A stretch of DNA of 64,000 nucleotides from Mycobacteroides sp. CBMA 271 (GCF_009729205.1 NZ_VTHB01000002.1:186001-250000), one strand, 5' to 3'; counted from the stretch's first letter, positions 51,870-61,473 are shown. Translations and numbers: made by a program. The notes: generated by a model not told the origin, from the sequence alone.

Positions 51870-52003
51870 TTCACATCTTCACGCCTTTCTTCGCGATCAC
51901 CTTCCGCTTCCGGATCTTGGCGAGACACAATGAATCACGCGGATGAATAGCGCCACGGTGACGCCACTGCAGACCCAGACTCTTCGCTCCGAGAGGACTA
52001 CCC

Positions 52004-54511
52004 ATGGAACCCACCAACGGGGACACCGCCAAACCCACCGATAACCGCAAAAGCGGACGTGTCTCGCGGCGTTCGATTCTGGGCGGTATCGCTGCCGCCG
52101 GTGTCGGCGCCGCCGCGGCGACCGCCGCGATCAAGGGATTCGAGAGCACCGATCACACGACAGGTGCCGGTACGCCGGGAACGGGGCCAACCAACGAGGA
52201 CTTCCACGGGAAGATCGCCCTCGACGTACGCGATTCCACGCCCGACTGGACTCCTTACGAACTGAAGCGTGCGCCGGAGGGGTCGCCGAACATCCTGGTG
52301 GTGCTCTACGACGACACCGGACTGGCAGCGTGGTCGCCCTTTGGCGGGCGCATCAACATGCCGGTCATGCAGCGCCTCGCCGACAACGGGCTGCGGTACT
52401 CGCAATGGCACACGACGGCGCTGTGCTCGCCGACGCGGTCCTGCCTGTTGACCGGCCGCAATCACCACGTGAACCGCTCGGCATCGATTACCGAGGGCTC
52501 CAACGGATTTCCCGGTGCCGCGGGCCGACTGCCCGCGGAGTGCGCCACCATCGGGCAGGTGCTGCAGGACAACGGATACAGCACGTTCTGGGTGGGCAAG
52601 AACCACAATGTCCCCCAGGAAGACATCGCCGGCGGCGGCAGCCGGTCCGAGTGGCCACTGCAAAAGGGCTTCGACCGCTACTACGGGTTCCTGGGCGGGG
52701 AAACCAATAACTGGTACCCCGACCTTGTCGAGGACAACCGGTTCATCGAGCAGCCATCCACCCCCGAGGACGGCTATCACCTGTCGAAAGACCTTGCCGA
52801 TCAAGCACTTCGGATGCTACGCGACCAGCGGGCCACTAACCCGTCCAAGCCCTGGTACCTGTGGTTCTGCCCCGGCGCCAACCACGCACCGCACCACAGC
52901 CCCGCCGAATACACCGAGAAGTACAAAGGCAAGTTCGATGACGGCTACGAGGCGTATCGCGAATGGGTGCTGGCCCGCATGGTGGAAAAGGGCGTCATCC
53001 CGAAGGACACCAAACTCACCCCGCTTAACCCCATGCCCGCCGATGTCGCCGACGAGGCGGACTCGGTAAGGCCCTGGAACACATTGAATCCTGATGAGAA
53101 GCGCTTGTTCTCCCGGATGGCCGAGGTGTATGCCGGGTTCTCCGAATACACCGACGCACAGGTCGGAAGGGTTATCGATTACCTCGAGCAGACCGGCCAG
53201 TTGGACAACACCATCGTGTTCTACTGCGCGGACAACGGCGCCTCGGGCGAGGGTTCCCCCAACGGCTCGGTCAATGAGAACAAGTTCTTCAACGGCTTCC
53301 CCGACGAGCTGTCGGAGAACATGCAGTATCTGGACAAGCTGGGCAGCCCCGATACCTATAACCACTACCCCACCGGGTGGGCGGTAGCCTTCTCCACCCC
53401 GTTCCAGATGTTCAAGCGCTACTCACAGTTCTCGGGTGGCACGTGCGACCCGCTGGTGATCCACTGGCCCAAGGGCATCAAGGACAAAGGCCAAGTGCGG
53501 CACCAGTATCACCACGTCACCGACATCGTGCCGACCATCCTCGACGTGGTTGGCCTGCAGATGCCCGACACGTACCGCGGCGTCAAGCAGTACCCGGTGA
53601 ACGGGGTCTCTATGCGGTACAGCTTCGAGAAGGCGGACGCGCCCACCACCAAGAAGCGGCAGTACTACGCGATGTTGGGCACCCGCGGAATTTGGGAAGA
53701 CGGCTGGAAGGCGGCGGCGCTGCACGCACCGACCGGCGGCAAGGGACATTTCGACCAGGACAAGTGGGAGCTGTACCACGTGGACGAAGACCGTTCCGAG
53801 TCAACGAATCTCGCCGACAAGTACCCCGACAAACTCAAGGCGCTGATCGCCGCGTGGTCCGACGAGGCCGACAAGAACTTCGTGCTGCCCCTCGATGACC
53901 GTTCGGCCGCCGAGCTACTGACGGCCGAACGGCCGTCAGCAGAACCGAAACGCAACCGCTATATCTACTATCCCGATACGGCACCAGTGCCCGAGGCAGT
54001 AGCGGTCAGCATCCGCGGTCGGTCCTACAAGATCATCGCCGATGTCGAGACCACCGGGGATTCCCAGGGCGTGATCTTCGCCCACGGTTCACGCTTCGGC
54101 GGACACAGCCTGTTCATCAAGGACGGGAAGCTCCATTACGTCTACAACTTCCTGGGGCTGAAGCCGGAGCAGGTGTTCGTCTCACCACCGCTGTCCCCCG
54201 GTAAGCGCACTCTAGGTATGGAGTTTGTCCGTAAAGACAAGGGAAAGTTCAGCGAATCCCTGGGCACCACGACACTGTTCATCGACGGTAAGCCAGTGGC
54301 CACTGGCCCGATGCGGGCCCAGATCGGCAAGTTCACGCTCTCCGGCGATGGCCTGTGCATCGGCTACGACAGCGGGGACAACGTCTCTCAGCTGTACAAG
54401 CATCCAGGAACGTTTACCGGCGGGATCATCAAAGGTGTGGCCGTCGATGTCAGCGACGAGAGCTTCATCGACCTCGAGCAGGAAGCGCAGGCCGCCTTCG
54501 CACGGGACTAG
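52004..54511 (+). CDS. TAT-exported sulfatase
   Basis: 835 residues. TAT-type signal SRRSILGGIAAAGVG (21-35). The sulfatase signature CSPTRSCLLTGR starts at Cys141, the residue converted to formylglycine. Metal ligands include LYDDTG (102-104) and YCADNGAS. The length and the extra C-terminal beta domain (residues about 650-835) resemble mycobacterial AtsB/AtsD-type arylsulfatases. Substrate unknown. Because TAT substrates fold inside, the FGE encoded at 49789 can modify it in the cytosol before export. Confidence 0.92.
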   Translation: MEPTNGDTAKPTDNRKSGRVSRRSILGGIAAAGVGAAAATAAIKGFESTDHTTGAGTPGTGPTNEDFHGKIALDVRDSTPDWTPYELKRAPEGSPNILVVLYDDTGLAAWSPFGGRINMPVMQRLADNGLRYSQWHTTALCSPTRSCLLTGRNHHVNRSASITEGSNGFPGAAGRLPAECATIGQVLQDNGYSTFWVGKNHNVPQEDIAGGGSRSEWPLQKGFDRYYGFLGGETNNWYPDLVEDNRFIEQPSTPEDGYHLSKDLADQALRMLRDQRATNPSKPWYLWFCPGANHAPHHSPAEYTEKYKGKFDDGYEAYREWVLARMVEKGVIPKDTKLTPLNPMPADVADEADSVRPWNTLNPDEKRLFSRMAEVYAGFSEYTDAQVGRVIDYLEQTGQLDNTIVFYCADNGASGEGSPNGSVNENKFFNGFPDELSENMQYLDKLGSPDTYNHYPTGWAVAFSTPFQMFKRYSQFSGGTCDPLVIHWPKGIKDKGQVRHQYHHVTDIVPTILDVVGLQMPDTYRGVKQYPVNGVSMRYSFEKADAPTTKKRQYYAMLGTRGIWEDGWKAAALHAPTGGKGHFDQDKWELYHVDEDRSESTNLADKYPDKLKALIAAWSDEADKNFVLPLDDRSAAELLTAERPSAEPKRNRYIYYPDTAPVPEAVAVSIRGRSYKIIADVETTGDSQGVIFAHGSRFGGHSLFIKDGKLHYVYNFLGLKPEQVFVSPPLSPGKRTLGMEFVRKDKGKFSESLGTTTLFIDGKPVATGPMRAQIGKFTLSGDGLCIGYDSGDNVSQLYKHPGTFTGGIIKGVAVDVSDESFIDLEQEAQAAFARD

Positions 54512-54780
54512 TCGCCCGCCCAAGTGAGCGTGAGCTCATCGCGGGCACCGAACCGCTCCAGGTGCCGTTTGACCACGTCGCCGAATTCCGGGGAGCTGGC
54601 CTCTACGTGCAGCTCCCCGGACTTCGGACGCAGCACGGTGACCGCATCGGGGCTCATCTCGATCCGCAGCGCGTCGCCGTCGAGCTCGGTGACCGTGCTC
54701 TTGGCGGCCCAATGCTGAGCGAATTGTTTCGCGTATCTCTCGGGACGGTCGGTGACGATGACGCCGTGGACGGTGGCCAT
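54508..54780 (-). CDS. DUF2218 protein
   Basis: 90 residues, a small one-domain protein of the DUF2218 type: RPERYAKQFAQHWAAK, DGDALRIEMSPDAVTVLRP and GDVVKRHLERFGARDELTL. In other bacteria this family lies near siderophore or iron uptake genes, but no such genes are seen here. Start ATG 54780; an apparent longer frame runs into the upstream regulator in antisense to its reading phase. Stop overlaps the sulfatase stop. Confidence 0.8.
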   Translation of the reverse strand: MATVHGVIVTDRPERYAKQFAQHWAAKSTVTELDGDALRIEMSPDAVTVLRPKSGELHVEASSPEFGDVVKRHLERFGARDELTLTWAGD

Positions 54781-54812
54781 TTCACGATTCTTCCAGGTTC
54801 TGCACAACGGTG

Positions 54813-57422
54813 TCAGTGCGGCGCAATACCGATGGCCTCGCGGCGGTTCGATACCTGGAGTTTCCGGTAGATGGAACGCTGATGCGTCTTCAGAGTGTTG
54901 ACCGACACCGACAGCTTCGCGGCGATCTCCGCCGTCGTCAGGGGAGTCCGCAGGTACGCCAACACTTCTCGCTCCCGCGAGGTCAGTGCCGCGGCAGGTT
55001 TCTCTGATGCGCCCGTCTCGCAGGCCAGCAGGCACTCGGCGAGAAAATCCGGATATGCCGTCCGAGAGCTGTGCGCCCCCAGCAGCTCGCGGCACGACTG
55101 GTCGGCGTTGTCCAGGAACGGATAGCACACGGATTCGGGCGCGGCCAGAGCCAGCGATTCCTCCAGCAGCCGGTGGGCCTGTGCGTTGTCGGCGCGCTCC
55201 CACGCCAGCAGCGCGCCGATCAGCAGGGCGTAGGCGCGCTGGTAAGGGGCCACCGTTCCGCCACTTGCACTGTCGGCCAGCGCTTGTGCCAGCTCGGTAT
55301 TGCCGATCCTGCGGCATATGCCCGCCACTATTGCTGAGGCCATGGGCAGCGGTGTGACGCCGACCAGGGCCGCCGCTAGTTCCACCGCATCGTTCGTGCG
55401 CCCGCGCATCTCGGCGATCCTGGCGAGCGCGGCCGCGCGGAAGCTGCCCAATGGGACGGCCCGGTTGTCACTCTCCCCAATACGACTGGCCACCGCCTCC
55501 ACGTGCGCGAGGGACACATCGCTGCCGTGGTTGCGCAGCGCCGCGGCGCCGAACACCAGCATCATGCGCCCGATGTCGGGGTATCCATCGCCTGCTGCGG
55601 CGTCCACCGCAGTGAAATCATCCACCGCGCCCGCCAGTTCACCGCGCCAGAACTTGATGAATCCCGTTGCAAAAAACGCGATTCCACCACCCTCGTGAGA
55701 GAGCCACGGCGTGGCCGACGTGCCGAGTGACCGCTCGGCCCGCCTGAACTGCCCGGCGTGCACGTAGGCGAAGGCCAAACTCTCGGAGGCCTTGTCGGCA
55801 AGCGCCCCCAAGCCCAGCACGCGGCATTCGTGCTCTGCCGACTCCAACAGCCGCATCGAGCGGCCGACGTCGCGCCGCAGCCGCGCTTCTGCCCAGCCCA
55901 CCAGGAACAGCGCGCACGCATACACTCTGGCCGGCACCAGCGCCTGGTCGGTGAGGGCCTCAGATACCGCGTCGACGGCGCCCGTCATGATGCTGTGGTC
56001 ATCGGAGATGAGGATGCGGCTGAGATCGGCGACAAAACGCACGCGCCGAGACTCGGCGTTGTCATGTGCCAGGGCCTGGGCACGTTCGAAATGCAGTTGC
56101 GCACCAAGACGATCGCCCGCGACCTCCCGGCAGCAGGAACGCACCATCGCAATATCGGCACTCTCCCCGAATGCCTCGGCCACCTGGATGCACGCGCTCT
56201 CCAGCGCCACGGATCTGGCCTCCAGCAGCAGCTCGAGCCAGTGATCAGTGATGGTCTCCGCGGCCAGTTGGGCGTCCGTCCCGCGCACGGCATGCTCGAT
56301 GGCGTCCAACGGGTAGCGGTCGCGCAGTTCGCGCGCGGCCACCAGATGCAGCGCCCTCCACCGTGCGGGGTCCGCCTGCCTCAGTATCTTGCCGCAGCCG
56401 CGCAGGAACATCGAATGCCATTGGTAGACAATCTCTTCACCAGATTCGAAGCGCTCGATGAACAGACTGGACACGGCGCATTCGGCAAGTAGCCGTGCCG
56501 CGTCGGTGCGCCCCGAGAGGACAGCGGCCAAGCGTGCGTCTACCCGCGCACACACAGTCGCCGCGAGCACGAAGTCGGCCAGTTCCGGGCGCAGCCGTGC
56601 CAAAACGGCCACGCGGATGTACTCGGTCAGATCCAGATCGTCTACTGCACTGGGTGTTTCACCCCCCAGCAAGGTCAGCCGTACGGCCGCCGGCCAGCCG
56701 CCGGTGTCCTCCAGGATCTGCTCGGCCTCACTGTCCGAGAGGCTCTGCCCCGCTTGACCCGCTGCCGAACGCACATCGTCCGCGGTGAAGGCCAGCTCTC
56801 CCGCCGACACCACCGCCACCTGCCCGTGCACCCGCAGCCTCGTAAGCAGCGCCTCCGGCGCCTCCGTGGAGAGCAGGACCAACCGCAACCAGGACGGTCC
56901 GTGCTCGACGAACTCGGTGAATTCCGCGGCGCGCGTGACATCCATCGCCTTCTGGAAGTCGTCAATCACCACCACTACTGGCCCAGGCATCTCGATCCGG
57001 GATAGAGCCGTAAACACCAGGGCGAGAGAGGGCAGCTCACATGCGGTAGCCAATGCTTGCCGGGTGCGGGCCCCGGCGCCGTCATTTACCGCGTGCCGCA
57101 GTGCTGCCATGATGCCGCGGACCAGCTCGGCGAAGTCCCCGGCGTGCTCTGTCACCGTCAGCCACCCGACAGAACCCAGTTGCTGCCGCTGCCGCGCCGT
57201 CGCCCATTGCCCCACGGCGACCGTCTTGCCGAAACCCGACGGCGCGAGCACCACGACGGCCCGCGACTGCTGAACATGCACGTCAAGGGAGCCATGGATG
57301 TCCGAGCGGGCGATCATCTCGGGGCTAGCCGATGGTGGTGTGGCCAGGAACCATGGCGCCGGGCTCCATGCCGTCGAGCCGGTGGGCTTGCCGCCTGCGG
57401 TCAAATCGTCGCGGTCAGCCAT
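54813..57422 (-). CDS. MalT/LuxR-type STAND transcriptional regulator
   Basis: 869 residues. Walker A is APSGFGKT (about residues 59-66), Walker B VVVVIDDFQKA, a NB-ARC-like region follows, then a long helical TPR-like array (400-790) and a C-terminal LuxR HTH (LTSREREVLAYLRTPLTTAE, VSVNTLKTHQRSIYRKLQ). The ligand is unknown. It is followed 32 bp later by the DUF2218 gene on the same strand, a possible co-expressed target. Divergence from the convergent sulfatase makes direct linkage to it uncertain. Confidence 0.9.
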   Translation of the reverse strand: MADRDDLTAGGKPTGSTAWSPAPWFLATPPSASPEMIARSDIHGSLDVHVQQSRAVVVLAPSGFGKTVAVGQWATARQRQQLGSVGWLTVTEHAGDFAELVRGIMAALRHAVNDGAGARTRQALATACELPSLALVFTALSRIEMPGPVVVVIDDFQKAMDVTRAAEFTEFVEHGPSWLRLVLLSTEAPEALLTRLRVHGQVAVVSAGELAFTADDVRSAAGQAGQSLSDSEAEQILEDTGGWPAAVRLTLLGGETPSAVDDLDLTEYIRVAVLARLRPELADFVLAATVCARVDARLAAVLSGRTDAARLLAECAVSSLFIERFESGEEIVYQWHSMFLRGCGKILRQADPARWRALHLVAARELRDRYPLDAIEHAVRGTDAQLAAETITDHWLELLLEARSVALESACIQVAEAFGESADIAMVRSCCREVAGDRLGAQLHFERAQALAHDNAESRRVRFVADLSRILISDDHSIMTGAVDAVSEALTDQALVPARVYACALFLVGWAEARLRRDVGRSMRLLESAEHECRVLGLGALADKASESLAFAYVHAGQFRRAERSLGTSATPWLSHEGGGIAFFATGFIKFWRGELAGAVDDFTAVDAAAGDGYPDIGRMMLVFGAAALRNHGSDVSLAHVEAVASRIGESDNRAVPLGSFRAAALARIAEMRGRTNDAVELAAALVGVTPLPMASAIVAGICRRIGNTELAQALADSASGGTVAPYQRAYALLIGALLAWERADNAQAHRLLEESLALAAPESVCYPFLDNADQSCRELLGAHSSRTAYPDFLAECLLACETGASEKPAAALTSREREVLAYLRTPLTTAEIAAKLSVSVNTLKTHQRSIYRKLQVSNRREAIGIAPH

Positions 57423-57478
57423 TCACTCATTCTCGCCGGAACCGGCGCAGGAGAGTTAGCCGGGCAGGTGCGGCGCTG

Positions 57479-58933
57479 TCACGTCTGCGACTGTCCCAGG
57501 GTGACCTGGACCGTGCGCGACGCTCCGGACGGATCGTTGTAGGTCAGCGTCACGTTGTCCCCTGGAGCCTTGGATCGAACCGCGGCCACCAGCCCCTCGG
57601 GGCCGTCGATGGGCTGGTTGTCGACCTTCGTAATCACAGCCCCCTTGGGCAGGCCGGCCGTCGCCGCCGCGCTGCCGCCGACAACCCCCGCCACGAGCGC
57701 ACCGTTGGTGTCCTCGCTGGAGCCAAGTTGAACACCCAGCGAGGCTTGTCGCACCGTCCCAGTGGAGACCAGTTCATCCGCGATCCGCTTGGCCTGGTCC
57801 ACCGGGATGGCGAAGCCGAGGCCAATCGAGCCGGCCTGTCCGCCGCCCTGCGAGTCCTGGCCCCCGGATAGCGAAGCGATCGCCGAGTTCACACCGATGA
57901 GGTCACCGTTCATATCGACGAGCGCACCGCCGGAGTTGCCGGGATTGATTGCCGCATCCGTTTGGATGGCACTCATCACCGAATGCTGGCCACTCTGCTG
58001 ATCGCCGGTGGCAACCGGGCGACCGAGCGCGCTGACGATGCCGGTTGTCACCGTCCCCTGCAGGCCCAGAGGTGAGCCGATGGCGACAACGCTCTGACCG
58101 ATCTTCAGGTCCTTCGACGAGCCAATGGTGATCGGGGTGAGCCCGGAAACTCCCTGGGCACGGACCACCGCAATGTCATCGGCGGGGTCGGCACCCACGA
58201 CAGTGAAGGGCACCGTGCGGCCATCGGACAGGGTCACTGTGGCCTTGGCGCCATCGCCGGAGTAAGCAGAGGACCGGGCGCCGCGTCCGTCGGATCCGTC
58301 CCGGTCCTGGCCGTCACGCCCGTCTCGGTAACCGCCGGGCAGCTGCTCCCCGGGGAGGACGCCGGGAGGAAGGTTGGTGAGCGGTCCGCGGGGTGCCTTA
58401 GTGCCGCGCGATGGACTCTGGTCGCCGGCGCTACTCAATCCGGCCACGACGTGATTGTTGGTCAGGATCAACCCGTCGGTACTGAGGACGATGCCGGATC
58501 CCTCTTCTTGCTGCTGTCCGCTCTGGATCTTGAGTTGCACCACACTGGGCAACACCTTGGCCGACACCTGTTCGACAGAGTTGACCGAAGGCGTGCTCCC
58601 GAGTGCTGAATCCGTTGCGAGTGAAAGCTTTCCGGTGTTCGCGGGGCTAGACACCTGCGCCACGGAGGCGGGGTGTGCGGAACGGTTGACCACCACAACC
58701 GCCGTGGTGGCACTGGCGACAATGGCCACTGCAACGGCGCCACACGTCACACCAAGGGCGCGAAGGCGCTTCCGGCGCAGCGGATTTGGGGCCTTCGCGG
58801 CACGGTCGGGATAAGCCTCGTCATACGGATAGCGCGTCCGTGTAGTACTGGATGGACCGTGCACCAACCGGTAGCCGTGTGGGCTCGTCGGGAAATCGTC
58901 TCCGTACGGCAGGTGCCCGGATCCATAGTTCAT
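57479..58933 (-). CDS. HtrA/DegP-like membrane-anchored serine protease
   Basis: 484 residues: cytoplasmic part, one membrane helix (about 65-88, GAVAVAIVASATTAVVVVNR), trypsin-like domain with His in NNHVVAG, Asp in DPADDIAVV and Ser in NPGNSGGALVD, and a C-terminal PDZ domain (LGVQLGS to VTLGQSQT). A Gly/Arg/Asp-rich insertion follows the catalytic His. Similar to PepD/HtrA proteins (Rv0983) in envelope stress. Start ATG 58933 with GAAGGAAA upstream. Confidence 0.92.
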   Translation of the reverse strand: MNYGSGHLPYGDDFPTSPHGYRLVHGPSSTTRTRYPYDEAYPDRAAKAPNPLRRKRLRALGVTCGAVAVAIVASATTAVVVVNRSAHPASVAQVSSPANTGKLSLATDSALGSTPSVNSVEQVSAKVLPSVVQLKIQSGQQQEEGSGIVLSTDGLILTNNHVVAGLSSAGDQSPSRGTKAPRGPLTNLPPGVLPGEQLPGGYRDGRDGQDRDGSDGRGARSSAYSGDGAKATVTLSDGRTVPFTVVGADPADDIAVVRAQGVSGLTPITIGSSKDLKIGQSVVAIGSPLGLQGTVTTGIVSALGRPVATGDQQSGQHSVMSAIQTDAAINPGNSGGALVDMNGDLIGVNSAIASLSGGQDSQGGGQAGSIGLGFAIPVDQAKRIADELVSTGTVRQASLGVQLGSSEDTNGALVAGVVGGSAAATAGLPKGAVITKVDNQPIDGPEGLVAAVRSKAPGDNVTLTYNDPSGASRTVQVTLGQSQT

Positions 58934-59302
58934 TGCTGTTTCCTTCTTCCTCAAATGCAGTCAGGCACACGCGGCAGCTGGTGCTCTGTCACAGTGCCCG
59001 CGTCCGCTGAGGCCGTGCTGAGAATTTGTTCGGTGCTGGCCAAGACTTTTCAGAGGTGAGGCGCATCACTGTCGACCTGCAACGCCATGGACCACGCACG
59101 AATAGTGATCGCGTTGTCCTGGACTCGCCATAGCGCTGGCGGTCGCTGCCGTTCGGCGCCCCTGCCACCTGCTGCCACCCAATGGCTCGCATCCACTCCG
59201 CGTTTCTGAAACCCGGAGGCTAGTCACACGTCCGCGATCCGCTAGGCTCACACTCCAGCGTCAATGGCATCCTGGCACCTGCATCAGCCCGGATACCGGA
59301 CC
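58934..59302. other. Intergenic region htrA-like / tRNA-Gly
   Basis: 369 bp without a supported gene. It should hold the promoters of the protease (minus strand) and of the tRNA (plus strand). I see no convincing repeat or operator. Confidence 0.5.
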
Positions 59303-59376
59303 GCCGATGTAGTTCAATGGCAGAACATCAGCTTCCCAAGCTGAATACGCGGGTTCGATTCCCGTCATCGGCTCCA
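59303..59376 (+). tRNA. tRNA-Gly(CCC)
   Basis: All arms pair: acceptor GCCGATG/CATCGGC, D arm GTTC/GAAC, anticodon stem TCAGC/GCTGA around TTCCCAA (anticodon CCC), T arm GCGGG/CCCGT around TTCGATT, discriminator T and encoded CCA. 74 nt. Its 3' half is duplicated at 60839. Confidence 0.95.
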
Positions 59377-59378
59377 CC
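59333..59378 (+). repeat. att-like repeat, tRNA copy
   Basis: 46 bp from the anticodon loop to just past the tRNA end. It matches 60839-60884 with one mismatch (G at 59352 against T at 60858). Weaker similarity continues for about 40 bp beyond both copies. Confidence 0.8.
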
Positions 59379-59451
59379 CTGACCAGCGTGAATACAGTTC
59401 GATCCGTTCGATCACCGCCATGACTGGCTGAATGACGGTGGCGTGGAGTAA

Positions 59452-60177
59452 TTAGGCTATCGCGTGTCCTACAAGGGTGCCTATCAAATATGTGACAGCC
59501 ATGGCCGCAAGCCCGCCAGTTGTCACGCGCACGATGGCCCGGGTACGACTAGCCTGGCCGACGGTTGCGCTGATCCAGCCTGTCAACATCAGCGCCAGAC
59601 ATACCGCGACCACAGTGACCGGGATTCTCCAGGCTGCAGGCGGCATCAGGATCGCGATGAACGGAAGCAGCGCTCCGATCAGGAATGATACGGCCGAGGC
59701 GAACGCTGCGTGCCAGGGATTGGTCAGCTCATCGGGGTCGATTCCCAGCTCTACATCCACGTGCGCCGCGAAGGCGTCGTGCTCGGTGAGTTCGACCGCA
59801 ACCTGCTGCGCGGTCTCCCGGGAAAGTCCTTTGGACTCATAGATCGCGGTGAGTTCATCGAGTTCCTGCTCGGGCAGTTCACGTAGCTCTTGGCGTTCTT
59901 TGTCTAGCAGCGCACGCTCGGTGTCGCGTTGAGTGCTCACCGATACGTATTCACCCAACGCCATGGACACTGCCCCCGCAGCCAAACCTGCCACACCCGC
60001 AGTGAGAATTGGGCCACGTTCGATGGTGGCTGCCGCGACACCCACCACGATGCCTGCCACGGACACGATGCCATCGTTAGCGCCAAGCACACCGGCACGC
60101 AGCCAATTCAACTTGCTCCCGGAATCAGCCTTATGCGGTTCAGCCAAATGCGCCACCGATGCTTTAGTCACCACCAC
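59452..60177 (-). CDS. VIT1/CCC1-family metal transporter
   Basis: About 241 residues. N-terminal LNWLRAGVLGANDGIVSVAG is the family hallmark, followed by AGAVSMALGEYVSVSTQRD, an acidic helical metal-binding loop (ERALLDKERQELRELPEQEL) and the C-terminal helices. Such proteins move Fe2+ or Mn2+. The start is uncertain: three successive GTG codons near 60177 or GTG at 60222. It is the only gene between the two att-like repeats, and its lower GC and use of TTA, AAA and GCT codons differ from its neighbours, indicating transfer. Confidence 0.85.
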   Translation of the reverse strand: MVVTKASVAHLAEPHKADSGSKLNWLRAGVLGANDGIVSVAGIVVGVAAATIERGPILTAGVAGLAAGAVSMALGEYVSVSTQRDTERALLDKERQELRELPEQELDELTAIYESKGLSRETAQQVAVELTEHDAFAAHVDVELGIDPDELTNPWHAAFASAVSFLIGALLPFIAILMPPAAWRIPVTVVAVCLALMLTGWISATVGQASRTRAIVRVTTGGLAAMAVTYLIGTLVGHAIA

Positions 60178-60222
60178 ACTTAAACAAGCCTCAATAGCTT
60201 TGTCTAGCAAGCCAGTACACAC

Positions 60223-60838
60223 TTACCACGCGAATCAAGTTCCAAGGAGAGCCTGACCTCACCCAAGTTACCCTCACCATTCCGGCAGCCCGCGCAACGG
60301 GTCAATACGGAGATCCATCGCGGTTAGGGAATGTTTGGTACCCATTGTTACTCGCACGCCACTCGGGGCTAAAGCAGTATCGGGTCCATTACGAGCAGAA
60401 CAATGCCCGCCGATCCTCGTTCTCGTGACGGATCAGCCATCGCCACTCGTCTCCTCCATCTGGCCAACCGGGTGTCGATTTGGACAGGGAACAACCACAA
60501 GCCGACATAATTCGCCTCAGTTCATTGCGTATCCGCAAATGGGCGCTTCTATTCTCTCAAATCGCGCACCGCAAGGTACTCATCTATGGATAAATACGGC
60601 ATCAATCACATGACAAATATCCAACCTAATACTGCAAAGGTTCCAACCTAATCGAGAATGCTGCGCCAAGTATATTTACCGACGTTCGCAATCTGAGTGC
60701 CAGTATCTTTAATTCCACTCCACACGGAGTGTACAACTCCGTCCGCTATACCAGCAACGACGCCATTATCGCATATTTCTTCGGACCAGTGCTTATGAAA
60801 TGCATCGTATGCAATATCTCAGAACGGTGTCATTCGTA
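60223..60838. other. Low-GC gene-free part of the tRNA-Gly insertion
   Basis: 616 bp with markedly lower GC than the rest of the window, notably 60530-60800. Only short spurious frames are present. No integrase or transposase remnant could be read. It is the non-coding part of the inserted segment. Confidence 0.6.
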
Positions 60839-60884
60839 TTCCCAAGCTGAATACGCGTGTTCGATTCCCGTCATCGGCTCCACC
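60839..60884 (+). repeat. att-like repeat, partial tRNA-Gly copy
   Basis: 3' half of tRNA-Gly from the anticodon loop to CCA and two further bases. It lacks the D arm and anticodon 5' stem, and a T-arm base pair is broken (60858), so it is not a tRNA gene. It marks the far end of the insertion. Confidence 0.8.
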
Positions 60885-60986
60885 ACTAATCAGCGGAAGC
60901 GCTCGAATCTGTTCGATCGGGCCCCCTACGCCACCCGCCTCAACTGGTGGACCAAATCTGTTCAACCACCTGGCAGATTGCTGTAC

Positions 60987-61292
60987 ATGCAGGTTCGCGA
61001 ATGCGAGGATGCGCGTGTGATTGAGGATGCGTCCGTCGCACAGGCCCGGACATTGCTGACATCGCTCTACGAGCATGTCAGCGAGGTCTCACAGACGATG
61101 GCCAAGACCGAGCACCTCATCCGACATACGCCGACCACTAGCACTACGCATCGACATCACCGCATCCGCGCAGCGACGATGCGCAAGGACCTATACGAGG
61201 CTCACCGCCTCATCGACGGCCTGCACCACCGATACCCGGCTACGCGAGACGCCCGAAAGCCACCTCAACGGCCCGAGAGCCCGACGCGCTGA
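60987..61292 (+). CDS. Small helical protein of unknown function
   Basis: 101 residues, mainly helical: ASVAQARTLLTSLYEHVSEV, AKTEHLIRHT and AATMRKDLYEAHRLIDGLHH. The ATG at 60987 was chosen; the in-frame extension upstream runs through the partial tRNA repeat and is not a plausible protein. It overlaps the convergent gene by 53 bp at the 3' ends. Similar short coiled proteins occur in mycobacteria, but I cannot name a family. Confidence 0.5.
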   Translation: MQVRECEDARVIEDASVAQARTLLTSLYEHVSEVSQTMAKTEHLIRHTPTTSTTHRHHRIRAATMRKDLYEAHRLIDGLHHRYPATRDARKPPQRPESPTR

Positions 61293-61473
61293 ACGCAGTG
61301 AGTTCGGCACGGGCCCGCCGCTCCACCAGCAAGGGCACGAACTCACGAACCCTGCTACCAGTGAACTGCGCATGAGCGCTCTGCACAACGTCTGCGATCT
61401 GTTCAGGGGTCAGCCACGAGTACTTGGCTACTAGCCGCTGCAAGACTGCCGTAATCTGCGCAGGTTCGCTCAT
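61240..61473 (-). CDS. Small three-helix-bundle protein
   Basis: 77 residues. The pattern AQITAVLQRLVAKYSWLTPE, QIADVVQSAHAQF, RVREFVPLLVERRARAEL is that of the short three-helix bundle dimerisation domain proteins common in actinobacteria. ATG at 61473 (an ATG three codons earlier is an alternative). 3' ends overlap with the plus-strand gene. Function unknown. Confidence 0.65.
   Translation of the reverse strand: MSEPAQITAVLQRLVAKYSWLTPEQIADVVQSAHAQFTGSRVREFVPLLVERRARAELTAFSASGSRAVEVAFGRLA

Noticed and set aside
54781..55317. Extended DUF2218 frame up to 55317
   Set aside because: The extension overlaps the regulator gene in another frame and is Arg/Gly-rich. The conserved domain starts at ATG 54780.
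60839..60884. Second tRNA-Gly gene
   Set aside because: The 5' half is absent and a T-arm pair is broken, so it cannot fold as a tRNA. It is treated as an att-like repeat.
60729..60986. N-terminal extension of the small gene at 60987
   Set aside because: It would translate through the partial tRNA repeat. No conserved sequence is seen there.
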